From: Halobellus sp. MBLA0158
GTDB lineage: Archaea > Halobacteriota > Halobacteria > Halobacteriales > Haloferacaceae
Direction of reading: 5' to 3'
Assembly: GCF_041477585.1 (NCBI RefSeq)
Contig: NZ_JBGNYA010000002.1
Coordinates: forward strand, 62,001 to 126,000
Length of the DNA stretch: 64,000 nt
The notes beneath the pieces are model-generated. The model was given only the letters and a program-made list of their open reading frames with translations, did no database searches and had not been told where the DNA came from. Shown piece by piece: positions 1-7,919 of this stretch. How positions within the stretch are numbered: position 1 is the first letter of the stretch; each line of letters begins with the position of its first letter. A program made the translations under genes and the position numbers.

Positions 1-1296
1 TTCGAGATCGCCTTCGCGTTCCGTAATCGATTTGAACACGAAGATATCGGTCAGCGAGAGCAGATGTACGTGAAGATCGCCGTACTCGAATGATTGGTCG
101 CACCGCTCGATCATCGCCGGCGTCAACTGGAGCTGGCCGGCGACCGCCTCCACGAAAATATCCCAGCGCGGAAACCCTTCCTTCTCCAGCACAATACTGG
201 GATCAAGCTGGTTGTATGCCGCTTCCAAGTCACTACGCTCCTCGTATCCCAGGTCCTGAAGCGCTTCGGCGATTGCAAAGAACGTCTGTCCGTCCTCAAC
301 GACGATGTCGACGTCTTTCGTCGAATCTTTCAACCCACGCAGAATGAGGTTGCCGCCTCCGAGAAGATACACGTCGACAGGCGTCTCCAGGTGGTCGCCA
401 AGCTCTTCGAGCCCCCGTCGAAGGCTATCTTCCGGATGTTGGCCGCGCGGATAGACCCCATAATCGTTCGCGAGATCGATGAATTCCTCCCACGGGAGAA
501 AGAGCTCATCGTGGTGGACCTCCCGCTGGTCGATGTATGCAAAGAGATCTGCCCATTTCTCGACGCACTCCCACCTGTTTGCGAGCCGCCACAGGTCGCT
601 GGCGTCGAGGCTCGCGCGGTGGGTCAGATAGAATACGCCAGCCATCGCCATCTGTTTCTTGTTCTCAGCGACGGTCACCGCATGGATCAGAACCTCCTCG
701 AGTCCCAGCGACCGATCACCTTGATAGACGTAAGTCTTCGCTGGGTGATAGTCAACACCGTAGCGAGTGAACGCCGAGAACGCAGTCGGCGTCCCATCGA
801 CGGTGTCCTTGCTCGTTGCGACCAGTCGGTCGCCGTTCGCGCGATATTCGGTTTCGAACGGTGTCGTTCGGGTTCTCGCTTCGAGGAACGACCGAAGCGT
901 GTCATCGGTGATAGCATACCCGTCGTCCGTGTGTGCGATCGCACCCGTCTCCTGGATCTCGTTCAAATGCTTGTAGAGCGTGGACTTGGCGAACCCCTGT
1001 GTTTGTAACTCCGAAATCGTCTTCGGACCGTCGAGCAGCGCACCCAAGATGTCCTCTTTCGTCCCTATCAGCACGTTCTCGAGTGCGTAGCGGTCGAGGA
1101 GCTCGGCAAGCAGTGATGCTTCGTATGTTGGGGCCAGTTGGACGCCGTCAGTTCGGTCTACAAGATGGGCGTTTTCGAGGTCGCCAACGACCTCCGACGT
1201 CCAGCTCTGACTTTTATCGATGGCATCGGCTAATTCGCCAACAGAGTAGGACTGATCCCGCAAACAGTCGATTACCCGTAGCTCCGCTTCTCTCAT
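1..1296 (-). CDS. HTH-nucleotidyltransferase protein, partial (3' end outside window)
   Basis: The reading frame opens at an ATG at 1296 and runs 432 codons to the window edge without a stop. The first ~150 residues look like two winged-helix DNA-binding segments (VGELADAIDKSQSWTSEVV; TISELQTQGFAKSTLYKHL). The C-terminal part has a nucleotidyltransferase-like motif, LLGGGNLILRGLKDSTKDVD, followed by DIVV. This matches the HTH plus nucleotidyl-transferase architecture found in some antitoxin-like or regulatory haloarchaeal proteins. Enzyme activity is not shown. A palindrome sits directly upstream of the start (1309-1336), which would fit autoregulation. The catalytic domain type is inferred from motif shape only. 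Confidence 0.72.
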   Translation of the reverse strand, partial: MREAELRVIDCLRDQSYSVGELADAIDKSQSWTSEVVGDLENAHLVDRTDGVQLAPTYEASLLAELLDRYALENVLIGTKEDILGALLDGPKTISELQTQGFAKSTLYKHLNEIQETGAIAHTDDGYAITDDTLRSFLEARTRTTPFETEYRANGDRLVATSKDTVDGTPTAFSAFTRYGVDYHPAKTYVYQGDRSLGLEEVLIHAVTVAENKKQMAMAGVFYLTHRASLDASDLWRLANRWECVEKWADLFAYIDQREVHHDELFLPWEEFIDLANDYGVYPRGQHPEDSLRRGLEELGDHLETPVDVYLLGGGNLILRGLKDSTKDVDIVVEDGQTFFAIAEALQDLGYEERSDLEAAYNQLDPSIVLEKEGFPRWDIFVEAVAGQLQLTPAMIERCDQSFEYGDLHVHLLSLTDIFVFKSITEREGDLE

Positions 1297-1308
1297 ATAT
1301 TCCAATTC

Positions 1309-1336
1309 CACCGATGTGTTTATAACTATATCGGTG
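1309..1336. promoter_or_regulatory. Inverted repeat over the promoter of the HTH-nucleotidyltransferase gene
   Basis: CACCGAT (1309-1315) and ATCGGTG (1330-1336) are perfect 7-bp inverted arms around a 14-bp AT-rich spacer that contains TTTATA. The spacer sits where the TATA box of the leftward gene (start 1296) would be. A dimeric repressor bound here would block the promoter. The gene's own HTH domains make autoregulation likely, but this is inference. Confidence 0.5.
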
Positions 1337-1533
1337 AGGATGGAATACAAACACCGGACGCTCAGTGTGGGTCGTCAAATGGTGAGTTTCACAGCACCAA
1401 TTGAATTATCGACCCCCTCTATTGTGAGGCTTCTTTGATTGCCGTTGGTTTGACATCGGCAGCGTTCCCGGGTTGCTATTTTTTGAATAGTTTGCTATTC
1501 ATACTCTTCAGCCCGCGAAGGGACGAAATCCGA

Positions 1534-1574
1534 TTAACCAACAAATCTATGTCGGTACGCACTTTGTTGGTTAA
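1534..1574. repeat. 41-bp inverted element, copy 1 (TTAACCAACA-N21-TGTTGGTTAA)
   Basis: Perfect 10-bp inverted arms at 1534-1543 and 1565-1574 are separated by 21 bp. The same arms with the same 21-bp spacing recur at 5478-5518 and 9735-9775, while the spacers differ. Here the element ends 16 bp before the ATG of the small gene at 1591, so it could act as operator or promoter. It could equally be a recombination or segregation site. Its function is unknown. Confidence 0.75.
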
Positions 1575-1590
1575 CACGAGGCGACCGCTA

Positions 1591-1914
1591 ATGTCCTACG
1601 AGCCACCGACGCCGCCAGCCGAACTCCCGACAGAGATCGTCGACACGCTCAACGGCTACTCGCCAGACCAGCTCCAGCATGTCGCACGCTATGCCGAGGA
1701 GCTGGCAGAGCACAAAGCTCGCGAGGCCCGCCTCGAGGAGGAGTCGGAGGACGACGAGGTCGACGAGCGGCCGGACGATCTGCCGGACGACGTCCCGTCG
1801 AAGGCCACGATCACGATCAAGGAGATCAACGACAACCGCTACTACTACTGGCAGTGGAGGGAAGGAGAAACGGTGACATCTAAATATAAAGGTCCGGTCA
1901 ACCCCGACGAATAG
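1591..1914 (+). CDS. Small acidic protein of unknown function (107 aa)
   Basis: The ATG at 1591 opens a 107-residue protein. It has a helical N-terminal half (EIVDTLNGYSPDQLQHVARY), a very acidic linker (about residues 48-72) and a short beta-like C-terminus (ATITIKEINDNRYYYWQWRE) that ends in GPVNPDE. The C-terminal pattern looks like a small nucleic-acid or ligand-binding fold, but no family is assigned with certainty. The frame is open further upstream to 1435, but that part crosses the inverted element and does not look haloarchaeal, so 1591 is preferred. The stop codon TAG is formed partly by the adjoining MITE insertion. Confidence 0.75.
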   Translation: MSYEPPTPPAELPTEIVDTLNGYSPDQLQHVARYAEELAEHKAREARLEEESEDDEVDERPDDLPDDVPSKATITIKEINDNRYYYWQWREGETVTSKYKGPVNPDE

Positions 1915-2120
1915 GTCGTGTTTAGTTAAGCGCCAGAGTAATATCCAATGTAGAAGAGCTGCAATGTCGATAATTACCGGAGAAACTGAGTTTCCGGTTA
2001 CGGTTAGTAACTTAGTACACGGCAAACTCTGAACGGAACGCAGATGTGTGAGACTACTCGAAAGCTCACGAATCAGATCCTACACAAAATAATTACTCGC
2101 AGTATTAACTAAACACGACC
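1914..2120. mobile_element. MITE, 207 bp, with 8-bp target-site duplication
   Basis: Terminal inverted repeats GGTCGTGTTTAGTTAA (1914-1929) and TTAACTAAACACGACC (2105-2120) match perfectly over 16 bp. Weaker similarity continues inward (GAGTAAT on both ends). The direct repeat GACGAATA flanks the element at 1906-1913 and 2121-2128. There is no transposase inside. The structure is that of a non-autonomous element moved by a DDE transposase that makes 8-bp duplications. The parent IS is not visible in the window. Confidence 0.88.
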
Positions 2121-2183
2121 GACGAATAACCCCGGACATTCATCAGTGATGACGGTTGCTAATGGTCGGCGAAAGGCCGAACC

Positions 2184-2831
2184 ATGCCCGTCGAGGTTGA
2201 GTGTGATTTCTGCGGTGAGACAGTTTCAAGACCGCCGTCCGTAGTAGAGCGTGCAGAGCACCACTTCTGTGATAAAGCGTGTTACGGAAAGTGGCGGTCT
2301 GAACAAGAGGACGGCAGGATCGTCCTCCAATGCGACTACTGTGGAACAGAGTACAAACGATACGAAAGAACGCTCAAAAACGACCAGACAAACACCTTCT
2401 GTAGCAACGAGTGTAGGGGACAGTGGCAGATAGAAAATCGGCTTCAGACCGAATGTACGTACTGCGGGGAGAGCATCAAACGGATCCAGTCCGATATCGA
2501 ATCAGCGGACCGGCATTTCTGTAGTCGAGAATGCAAGTGGGAGTGGCAGCAGGAGACAGCTACCTACGACTGGGAATCGACGCCGAACTATGGACCGTTG
2601 TGGAAAGAACGGCGTGAGCAGGTCTTAGAGCGAGATAATCGAACCTGCCAGGGGTGTGGCCGTAGCGAAGACGAACTCGGATATACGCCACGAGTGCATC
2701 ATATCCGCCCGTTCTCTGAGTTCGACGAGGACGAGATCGAAGCAGCTCACGACCCATCGAATCTCGTCGCGCTCTGTGAGCCTTGCCATACCCGGTGGGA
2801 GGGTATCCCACTCCGTCCGAAGCTGATCTGA
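2184..2831 (+). CDS. HNH endonuclease with N-terminal zinc-binding modules
   Basis: The protein has 215 residues. The N-terminal ~130 residues hold three Cys-rich units of the form CxxC...FCxxxC (CDFCGETV, CDYCGTEY, CTYCGESI), each probably binding zinc. The C-terminal domain has the HNH layout: CQGCG, then VHHIRPFSEF, then NLVALCEPCHTRWEG, so the ββα-metal nuclease residues and the structural CxxC pairs are present. Proteins of this type are typical of haloarchaeal plasmids and viruses. The substrate is unknown. It stands alone between the MITE and the origin repeats. Confidence 0.87.
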   Translation: MPVEVECDFCGETVSRPPSVVERAEHHFCDKACYGKWRSEQEDGRIVLQCDYCGTEYKRYERTLKNDQTNTFCSNECRGQWQIENRLQTECTYCGESIKRIQSDIESADRHFCSRECKWEWQQETATYDWESTPNYGPLWKERREQVLERDNRTCQGCGRSEDELGYTPRVHHIRPFSEFDEDEIEAAHDPSNLVALCEPCHTRWEGIPLRPKLI

Positions 2832-2936
2832 TGGACACCCCGTGTGCAAAATGAAATTCGAACGGTGAACATCAAGAGAACCGGAGACTGAACCGATTTT
2901 CACTTCGATGACGGGGGGATGGTCGACCCTGCGTGT

Positions 2937-3229
2937 ACACTTCGATAGAGGGGTGTGTCCGGATGAGACCATCCGAAACACATCGATAGAGGGGTGCCTA
3001 CTGGGACTGACAGCATCTACTGATGAGGGTGAATTACGAAATCGGTCAAGCGGGTAGAAAATCAGCTTATGCAAAAATACTGCATTTCAAGCCCTCTAAG
3101 TGCATATTACATATCGATAGAGGGGTGTTTGGGACACATCACGGCGAAGATCCAGTTATCCCTCAATGTTATTCTATTATCAATTGGGATTTGCTATCAG
3201 ACCCAACATACACTTCGATAGAGGGGTGT
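2937..3229 (+). repeat. Origin-type repeats, left cluster (4 copies)
   Basis: Four forward copies of a 20-bp repeat with consensus ACACATCGATAGAGGGGTGT lie at about 2937-2957, 2978-2996, 3109-3128 and 3210-3229. Variation is mainly in the fourth to sixth bases (ACACTTCG, ACATATCG). A weaker relative may lie at 2901-2922. They fill the gene-free stretch downstream of the orc1 gene. G-rich ends of this kind are a feature of archaeal origin recognition boxes. Binding by the adjacent Orc1 is inference. Confidence 0.8.
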
Positions 3230-3238
3230 CAGGTAAGT

Positions 3239-4717
3239 CTAAGTTTGGTTCCTGATCTGGGCTTTGACGACGGACTGGACCTCGTCTTCAGAGACCATCT
3301 CAAGTCGTGAATCCTCACGAAGCGTTTCCAGAATCGTGTCCGGTCGCTCCGCAAACTGAAACTCCAGAAACATCCCGGAACTGGGGCCGTGGCTCCGTCG
3401 CTCAAAGTCAACAAGTGAATACGTGGTCAATTCTTTCATTTTGTTCACATATGTTTCTTGGTGATACTGATCGGCATCGATAGCCTCGGTGAGGAACTGG
3501 TAGACTCGATATCCCGTCGTACTCCGGGCAGCACCAGTATCAGTTTCGGCTGCGACGGCCGCTGTCGCATAGAGACACAATTTCTTTTGAGTACTGATGC
3601 CGCGAACGACTTCGAGAACGCGGTTCTTTTCGACTTTCGCCTGTGCGGCTCGTACGTGCTCCTCACGGACGCGTGTATCGCCCTCCCGTTCGGCGAGTTC
3701 GCCAGCAACCCGGATCAGATCAATCGCTTTTCGCGCATCCCCGTGTGTCTGGGCGGCAAAGGCGGCTGCGAGCGGGATCACATCGTCATCAACGACGTCT
3801 TCGTAGAATGCATCCTCCCGTCGCCGGAGGATTGATTGTAACTGATTCGCGTCGTAGTCGTCGAAATGAACGTCCTCTGGCGTAAACGAGCTGACTGCAC
3901 GGCTGCCGACGGCGTCCATCATTTTCGTGTCATTCGAGATCGCGACGACAGACACGTGGGCACTCAGTTCGTTGTTTGCGCCGGCGCGAGAGAGTTGATA
4001 CAAGAGTCGGGAGAACGCCGGCTCTTGTTTGTCTCGGCGACCCACAAGCATATCCAGTTCATCGAGGACGAAGACGACGGAATCGAAATTCTCGTTGACG
4101 ATTCGATAGAGTTCGTCCCATTTTTCTTTCGTCGCGACGCCGTGTTTTGGGACCTGGATATCGACGTTCGCCTCATCTGCAGCCTGTTGGACGAGTTCAT
4201 ACACTGCAACGCCGAGCGTATCGAGATCCTGGCAGTTGACTTCGATCGTCCCGAACTGGATATCACGAGAGTCACAGATCCGACTGATGTTGTTACAGAC
4301 GGCCTTCGTAATGAGCGACTTGCCCGTGCCTGAGGGACCATACAGGAACAGGTTCGGCGGTCGATTGTCGCCGAGGGCGACACGGAGCATCTTGGTGACT
4401 TCCTGCAGTTGTTCGTCCCGACCGACGATCCGGTCTTCTTCGACGACATAATTCGGATCTAAAAGGGATCGGTCTCGAATGAGTCCCTCCTCATCGTCGA
4501 ACTCCAGCAGCATATCCTCGATCGACTGTGCCGATTCCTCGGTGGTTGTCGTCGATTCCGAGATGTCCTCAGGGTGGGTCGAATCCGGGAGATCTTCCGA
4601 AACGTCCGATTCAGTAGATTCAGAACGGAAATCGGTGTTCGTGATAGTCTCATCCTCCGGTGTTCTCGAATCAGATCGAGAACGGTCGGAGTCGTCAGTT
4701 CCCATATGGAAGGCCAT
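3239..4717 (-). CDS. orc1: Orc1/Cdc6 replication initiator
   Basis: The protein has 492 residues. After a ~70-residue acidic Ser/Thr/Asp-rich tail comes an AAA+ module with Walker A GPSGTGKS (127-134) and Walker B VFVLDELDML (D219-E220). A C-terminal winged-helix domain follows, covering the last ~120 residues. This is the normal Orc1/Cdc6 order, with a long disordered N-terminus. It binds origin boxes and helps load the MCM helicase. The repeats at 2937-3229 and 4742-5362 surround the gene, as expected for an initiator next to its origin. An alternative ATG lies 12 bases inside (4705). Confidence 0.93.
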   Translation of the reverse strand: MAFHMGTDDSDRSRSDSRTPEDETITNTDFRSESTESDVSEDLPDSTHPEDISESTTTTEESAQSIEDMLLEFDDEEGLIRDRSLLDPNYVVEEDRIVGRDEQLQEVTKMLRVALGDNRPPNLFLYGPSGTGKSLITKAVCNNISRICDSRDIQFGTIEVNCQDLDTLGVAVYELVQQAADEANVDIQVPKHGVATKEKWDELYRIVNENFDSVVFVLDELDMLVGRRDKQEPAFSRLLYQLSRAGANNELSAHVSVVAISNDTKMMDAVGSRAVSSFTPEDVHFDDYDANQLQSILRRREDAFYEDVVDDDVIPLAAAFAAQTHGDARKAIDLIRVAGELAEREGDTRVREEHVRAAQAKVEKNRVLEVVRGISTQKKLCLYATAAVAAETDTGAARSTTGYRVYQFLTEAIDADQYHQETYVNKMKELTTYSLVDFERRSHGPSSGMFLEFQFAERPDTILETLREDSRLEMVSEDEVQSVVKAQIRNQT

Positions 4718-4741
4718 ACAACCAAGTTACAAAAAGATTCC

Positions 4742-5362
4742 CACCCCTATCGAAGTGTGATCATACGCATCAGGTTATGATTCTACGCGAATTCAAAAAT
4801 TCAATCGTTGGTTGAGAATCGTATTCCCAACGTCCGACGAAGTGTTAACTCAGTCGGTGGATACAGACACACACCCCTCTATCGATGTGTTCGCCGTGTC
4901 GATGGGGTGGGAAGGGATACTGGAGAGTATCTTCAGTTCACACTGCCGTTAGCCTTCTTCGCTCGAATTGTACCTACGAGCCGACTAAATCCCCAAACCT
5001 TGAGAAATGAATTTCTTTCTTTTCTTCTAGCTTTTTAGAACACACTCACACACACCTCTATCGATGTGTTCGATGTGTCGGCTTTCTCTCCTCCTAACCG
5101 GTTTCAGTTCTCGTTAGCATAGATTCGCTTTACGGCAAATAGAGCAACGCTACTCGATAATTTCTCCAATTCATTGATGTCGATATCGTTTGTATTCGGT
5201 CAAACACCTCGCGTCCACCTATGGAACACATCGATAGAGGGGTGTCTGTATTTTCGGCTAGCTTCGCTTCTCGAGTCGCGGTTGACTTCTCCACGACTAG
5301 TGGCGTGACCTTTCGGCTCGGTTCCCTGGGGACCAGCACAAAACACATCGATAGAGGTGTGT
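4742..5362. repeat. Origin-type repeats, right cluster (5 copies, orientation switch)
   Basis: Five copies of the same 20-bp repeat lie upstream of orc1. Three are on the minus strand (4742-4759, 4871-4890, 5050-5069), and two are on the plus strand (5226-5245, 5343-5362). The orientation changes between 5069 and 5226. With the left cluster the total is nine. No credible gene lies in 4718-5514. This is the most likely position of the origin itself. Confidence 0.82.
5070..5225. other. Candidate duplex-unwinding region of the origin
   Basis: This 156-bp stretch lies between two oppositely oriented origin repeats and has lower GC than neighbouring genes. It lacks a plausible gene. Archaeal origins often place an AT-rich unwinding element between inverted origin boxes, so this segment, or the AT-rich run at 4960-5045, is the best candidate. 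The assignment rests on position and composition alone. Confidence 0.45.
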
Positions 5363-5477
5363 CGCCTGCTGCCGTGTTCTTTACTACCTGCCGTCCCCGT
5401 CCCACCGTGATCAGGTAATCTCGTCTTGGCCCTATTGGGTTGCACCGGAGCCCAGCAGTACGTGGCCGGAAACGATA

Positions 5478-5518
5478 TTAACCAACACAAAACCGATATA
5501 CCCGGAAATGTTGGTTAA
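5478..5518. repeat. 41-bp inverted element, copy 2
   Basis: TTAACCAACA at 5478-5487 and TGTTGGTTAA at 5509-5518 have a spacer of exactly 21 bp, identical in layout to copies at 1534 and 9735. The right arm contains the stop codon of polB (5515-5517), so here the element sits at a gene end rather than in front of a gene. That argues against a simple promoter role for all copies. Confidence 0.75.
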
Positions 5519-7677
5519 CCCTCGTGATTCAGGGTAAAGGCAGTCAGCTTCGTTTTTCGAGTCTCAGCGATCTTCCGCCGGATCTCGCTGCGGCCCCAGC
5601 CAAGCGGTGCCAGCACACTCTCGACAGCTCTGACGAGTTGCGCCTCGTAGTACGACGCATCATACGACTCTATCTCTTCGTGGGCCAACGCGACCCGCTC
5701 TCGCGAGCTTTTCTCGTCATCGACGACTACGTACTCGATGTTCTGTCCCGGGTGGATGGCGAGGTCTTGGTCCCGTGCCCGCTTCAGCGCCGCCACGTTC
5801 CGTGTGTTCTGCGTGTATCCCTCCAGCGGCTTGGAGACACGATTCCGTTCGACGAGCTGCTCGACCGGCACCGTTCCAGCGTGGAGCCGATCGATGGCGT
5901 CCTGAAGACGGTCGAGTACGGCGTCCGGAGATCGAGTCGCGTCGAGCCGTTCGAGACAGTCCCGTTGGACGTCCTCGATGAACGATGGGGTCGAGCGCTG
6001 CCGAGCTTCGATCCCGCGTATCATAAACTCGTCGCCGGCGACCTTCCCAAAGTACTTCGTCAACGCGCCAGCGTCGCTCTCGCGCTGCGGCACGAACGCC
6101 ACCCAGTCGTAGTGAGCCTCGTGTTCGAGGCGGATCTCGACGCGCTCGGTAATCTCCGTCGCGAGCGCCTCGAGGTCCTTGCGGTCCTTGTCGTCGACGT
6201 CGGGATCCGGGGTCACCCAGATGGAGTCAACGATGCCGTGGACGACCCGCCAGCCGCCGGCTTCCAGGCGCTGTTTCGCCGTCAGCAGAATCTCGCGAGC
6301 AAACGCATTGATTGCCTCGTGACACTCGATGCAGCCAAACTTCGCGTTGCTGAACCCCTGGTAGCCGAAGCAGGCGACCAGGATCCATTTCAGCGCGCCC
6401 GACCGCCCCTCAAGCTCCGCCAACCGCTCCTCGTCGGGGTCGTCTCGATCCTTCTCGCGACGGATGGCCGCCTTGATCTCGTCGCGAGCGTCGATGATCG
6501 GCTGGAGGACGTCGACGAGGTAGCCTCGCTCGTCGCAGATCGAGTACCCGAGCCCGGGGACGTCGTCGCGGTCGCTGTGGCAGTCACATCGGATGACGTC
6601 CGGCGAGACGTTCCGGGTACAGATGATGTTCGGGTACAACGAGGAGAAGTCGAGTTCGTGGACGTTTTCGTGGAGGCCGACCTCGGGCGCGAAGATGAAG
6701 CCGCCGCGGTCGGCATCGTGGAGCGTCCCCATCGGCTCGTAGAATTCGTGGCGCCAGGAGTTCCACGGGACGAGGACGCCGCGGTCGTGGGCCTCACAGA
6801 TCTGGATCGCCGTGAGGACGTTCCCGATCGACGCCCACGCGAGCTCCTGGACGGGCTTCTTTGAGCGCGACACGAGGTCGAGGACGCCGTCGAGGTTCGT
6901 CTCCCCGTGGAAGAACGTGTTCGACTCGTCGATGATTGCCCGCCCGGGTACGTTGTACCTCGCCGGCGAGTGGCCGACGCGGCCGTAGCTCGAGTACGTC
7001 GACCGGCTCGCGAGCTGCTGATAATCGACGTCCGGCCACCGACTCAGCGAGAAGTCGTCGACGCCGGCGTCCGTCGCCATCTCGTACAGGGCCGGGACGA
7101 TCTCGCTCGTCGAGCAGACCAGGACATCTGGATCGTGTGCGTCGAGCGCCCCCTGGACGGCGGTCAGGATCTCCATCGGCGAGCCGGTGACGGTGTCGTC
7201 GGCGACGGACAGTTCCTCGTAGACGTCGTTGCTCGTTTCGGTCACCGGGACGCTGAGCCGAAGCGTCGACAGCTCGCTCGCCGGCGTCGGATCGGCGCCG
7301 GTCTCCAGACAGTACCGAAACTCTCGCGAAAAGTCCACGTTGAAACAGGCGAGATCCCCGACTGGATAGGCCGACAGCTGGCGCGCTTGCCGGGCGAGTG
7401 GAGTGACGCGATCGATGTGGGCAACGTCGACTGCGAGAACGGCCTCCTCGTCTCGTCGAAAGCCGGGGCGTCGCGTGACCATCTCGGTCGCGACGACGTC
7501 TGGGTGCTGGTCGTACACTGACTGGAGTGTCGTGAGGTCGAGGTCGGCAGCTGGGTCGCGAGGGGCGACGTAGAAACGCGGGGTGTACTTGTCTCGTTCT
7601 GTTACGACGGCACCGTCGGTGGTCGCCTCCCACTCTAGGACGCGGCCGTCGTCCAGGAAGTCGATTGTGAACGGCAT
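5515..7677 (-). CDS. Family-B DNA polymerase (PolB2-like), probable proofreading-deficient
   Basis: About 720 residues when started at the ATG at 7677 ([11 protein letters not shown]). A GTG 48 bases upstream is possible but lies inside the promoter box. Motif A is [12 protein letters not shown] (about residue 340) and motif B is in the [20 protein letters not shown] segment. Motif C reads HGIVDSIWV, so the usual DTD has lost its first Asp and kept the second. The N-terminal exonuclease region has FNVDF where exo I would have DxE, so proofreading looks lost. A role in repair or translesion synthesis is more likely than bulk replication. Its promoter module is shared with the RecA-like operon at 37.9-39.8 kb. 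Confidence 0.88.
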   Translation of the reverse strand: MPFTIDFLDDGRVLEWEATTDGAVVTERDKYTPRFYVAPRDPAADLDLTTLQSVYDQHPDVVATEMVTRRPGFRRDEEAVLAVDVAHIDRVTPLARQARQLSAYPVGDLACFNVDFSREFRYCLETGADPTPASELSTLRLSVPVTETSNDVYEELSVADDTVTGSPMEILTAVQGALDAHDPDVLVCSTSEIVPALYEMATDAGVDDFSLSRWPDVDYQQLASRSTYSSYGRVGHSPARYNVPGRAIIDESNTFFHGETNLDGVLDLVSRSKKPVQELAWASIGNVLTAIQICEAHDRGVLVPWNSWRHEFYEPMGTLHDADRGGFIFAPEVGLHENVHELDFSSLYPNIICTRNVSPDVIRCDCHSDRDDVPGLGYSICDERGYLVDVLQPIIDARDEIKAAIRREKDRDDPDEERLAELEGRSGALKWILVACFGYQGFSNAKFGCIECHEAINAFAREILLTAKQRLEAGGWRVVHGIVDSIWVTPDPDVDDKDRKDLEALATEITERVEIRLEHEAHYDWVAFVPQRESDAGALTKYFGKVAGDEFMIRGIEARQRSTPSFIEDVQRDCLERLDATRSPDAVLDRLQDAIDRLHAGTVPVEQLVERNRVSKPLEGYTQNTRNVAALKRARDQDLAIHPGQNIEYVVVDDEKSSRERVALAHEEIESYDASYYEAQLVRAVESVLAPLGWGRSEIRRKIAETRKTKLTAFTLNHEG

Positions 7678-7705
7678 TCCTGTAGACCCAATAGTTGGTA
7701 TTCCG

Positions 7706-7731
7706 GATAACCGATGGCGTGTCACTTCCGG
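7706..7731 (-). promoter_or_regulatory. polB promoter with proximal TTCCGGA box
   Basis: On the minus strand a TTCCGGA-type box (7726-7731) is followed by a conserved GACACGCCATCGG segment and a GTTATC TATA-like element (7706-7711), about 30 bases before the polB ATG. That spacing suits a leaderless transcript. The same arrangement occurs at 9607-9632, 37693-37718 and 39797-39822. The distal tandem boxes of the other copies are missing here, because the remains of another polB copy abut at 7735. Confidence 0.6.
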
Positions 7732-7739
7732 ATTTCAGA

Positions 7740-7868
7740 GAACGATGTTCTTTCTCGCAACCTCCTCGGTCGTGGCGACGACGGATGCTGGTCGTACACC
7801 GACTGGAGGATCGTAAGGTCGGGGTCGGCCTCTGGGGCGTGAGGGAAGACGTAGAAGCGTGGGGTGTA
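7740..7868 (-). pseudogene. polB remnant B, distal part (codons after the insertion)
   Basis: The minus strand from 7868 encodes [19 protein letters not shown] and then a stretch resembling [16 protein letters not shown]. This aligns with polB residues just after RDK. Together with 9483-9572 it rebuilds the first ~65 codons of a second polB copy. Homology stops near 7766, and the fragment abuts the promoter of the intact polB. It is a decayed duplicate split by an insertion element. Confidence 0.82.
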
Positions 7869-7878
7869 TTGACATCCT

Positions 7879-7897
7879 CCCACGGCTGAACCGTGGG
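7879..7897 (-). ncRNA. Right-end hairpin, possible ωRNA guide scaffold
   Basis: CCCACGG and CCGTGGG form a perfect 7-bp stem with the 5-base loop CTGAA, 11 bases from the element boundary at 7868/7869 and just beyond the original tnpB stop. TnpB elements make a right-end RNA here whose 3' end reads into flanking DNA. If expressed, the guide would match the polB remnant from 7868 leftward. Expression is not shown. Confidence 0.5.
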
Positions 7898-7919
7898 ATT
7901 CCTCCGGTGAGGCTGTGGG

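Noticed and set aside
2937-5362. Repeat array considered as CRISPR
   Set aside because: Spacing is irregular, orientation changes, and an orc1 gene lies inside. This fits origin boxes, not CRISPR.
5524-6864. Long plus-strand open frame opposite polB (446 codons)
   Set aside because: Antisense shadow of polB. Composition is Arg/Pro/Val-rich and it has no domain.
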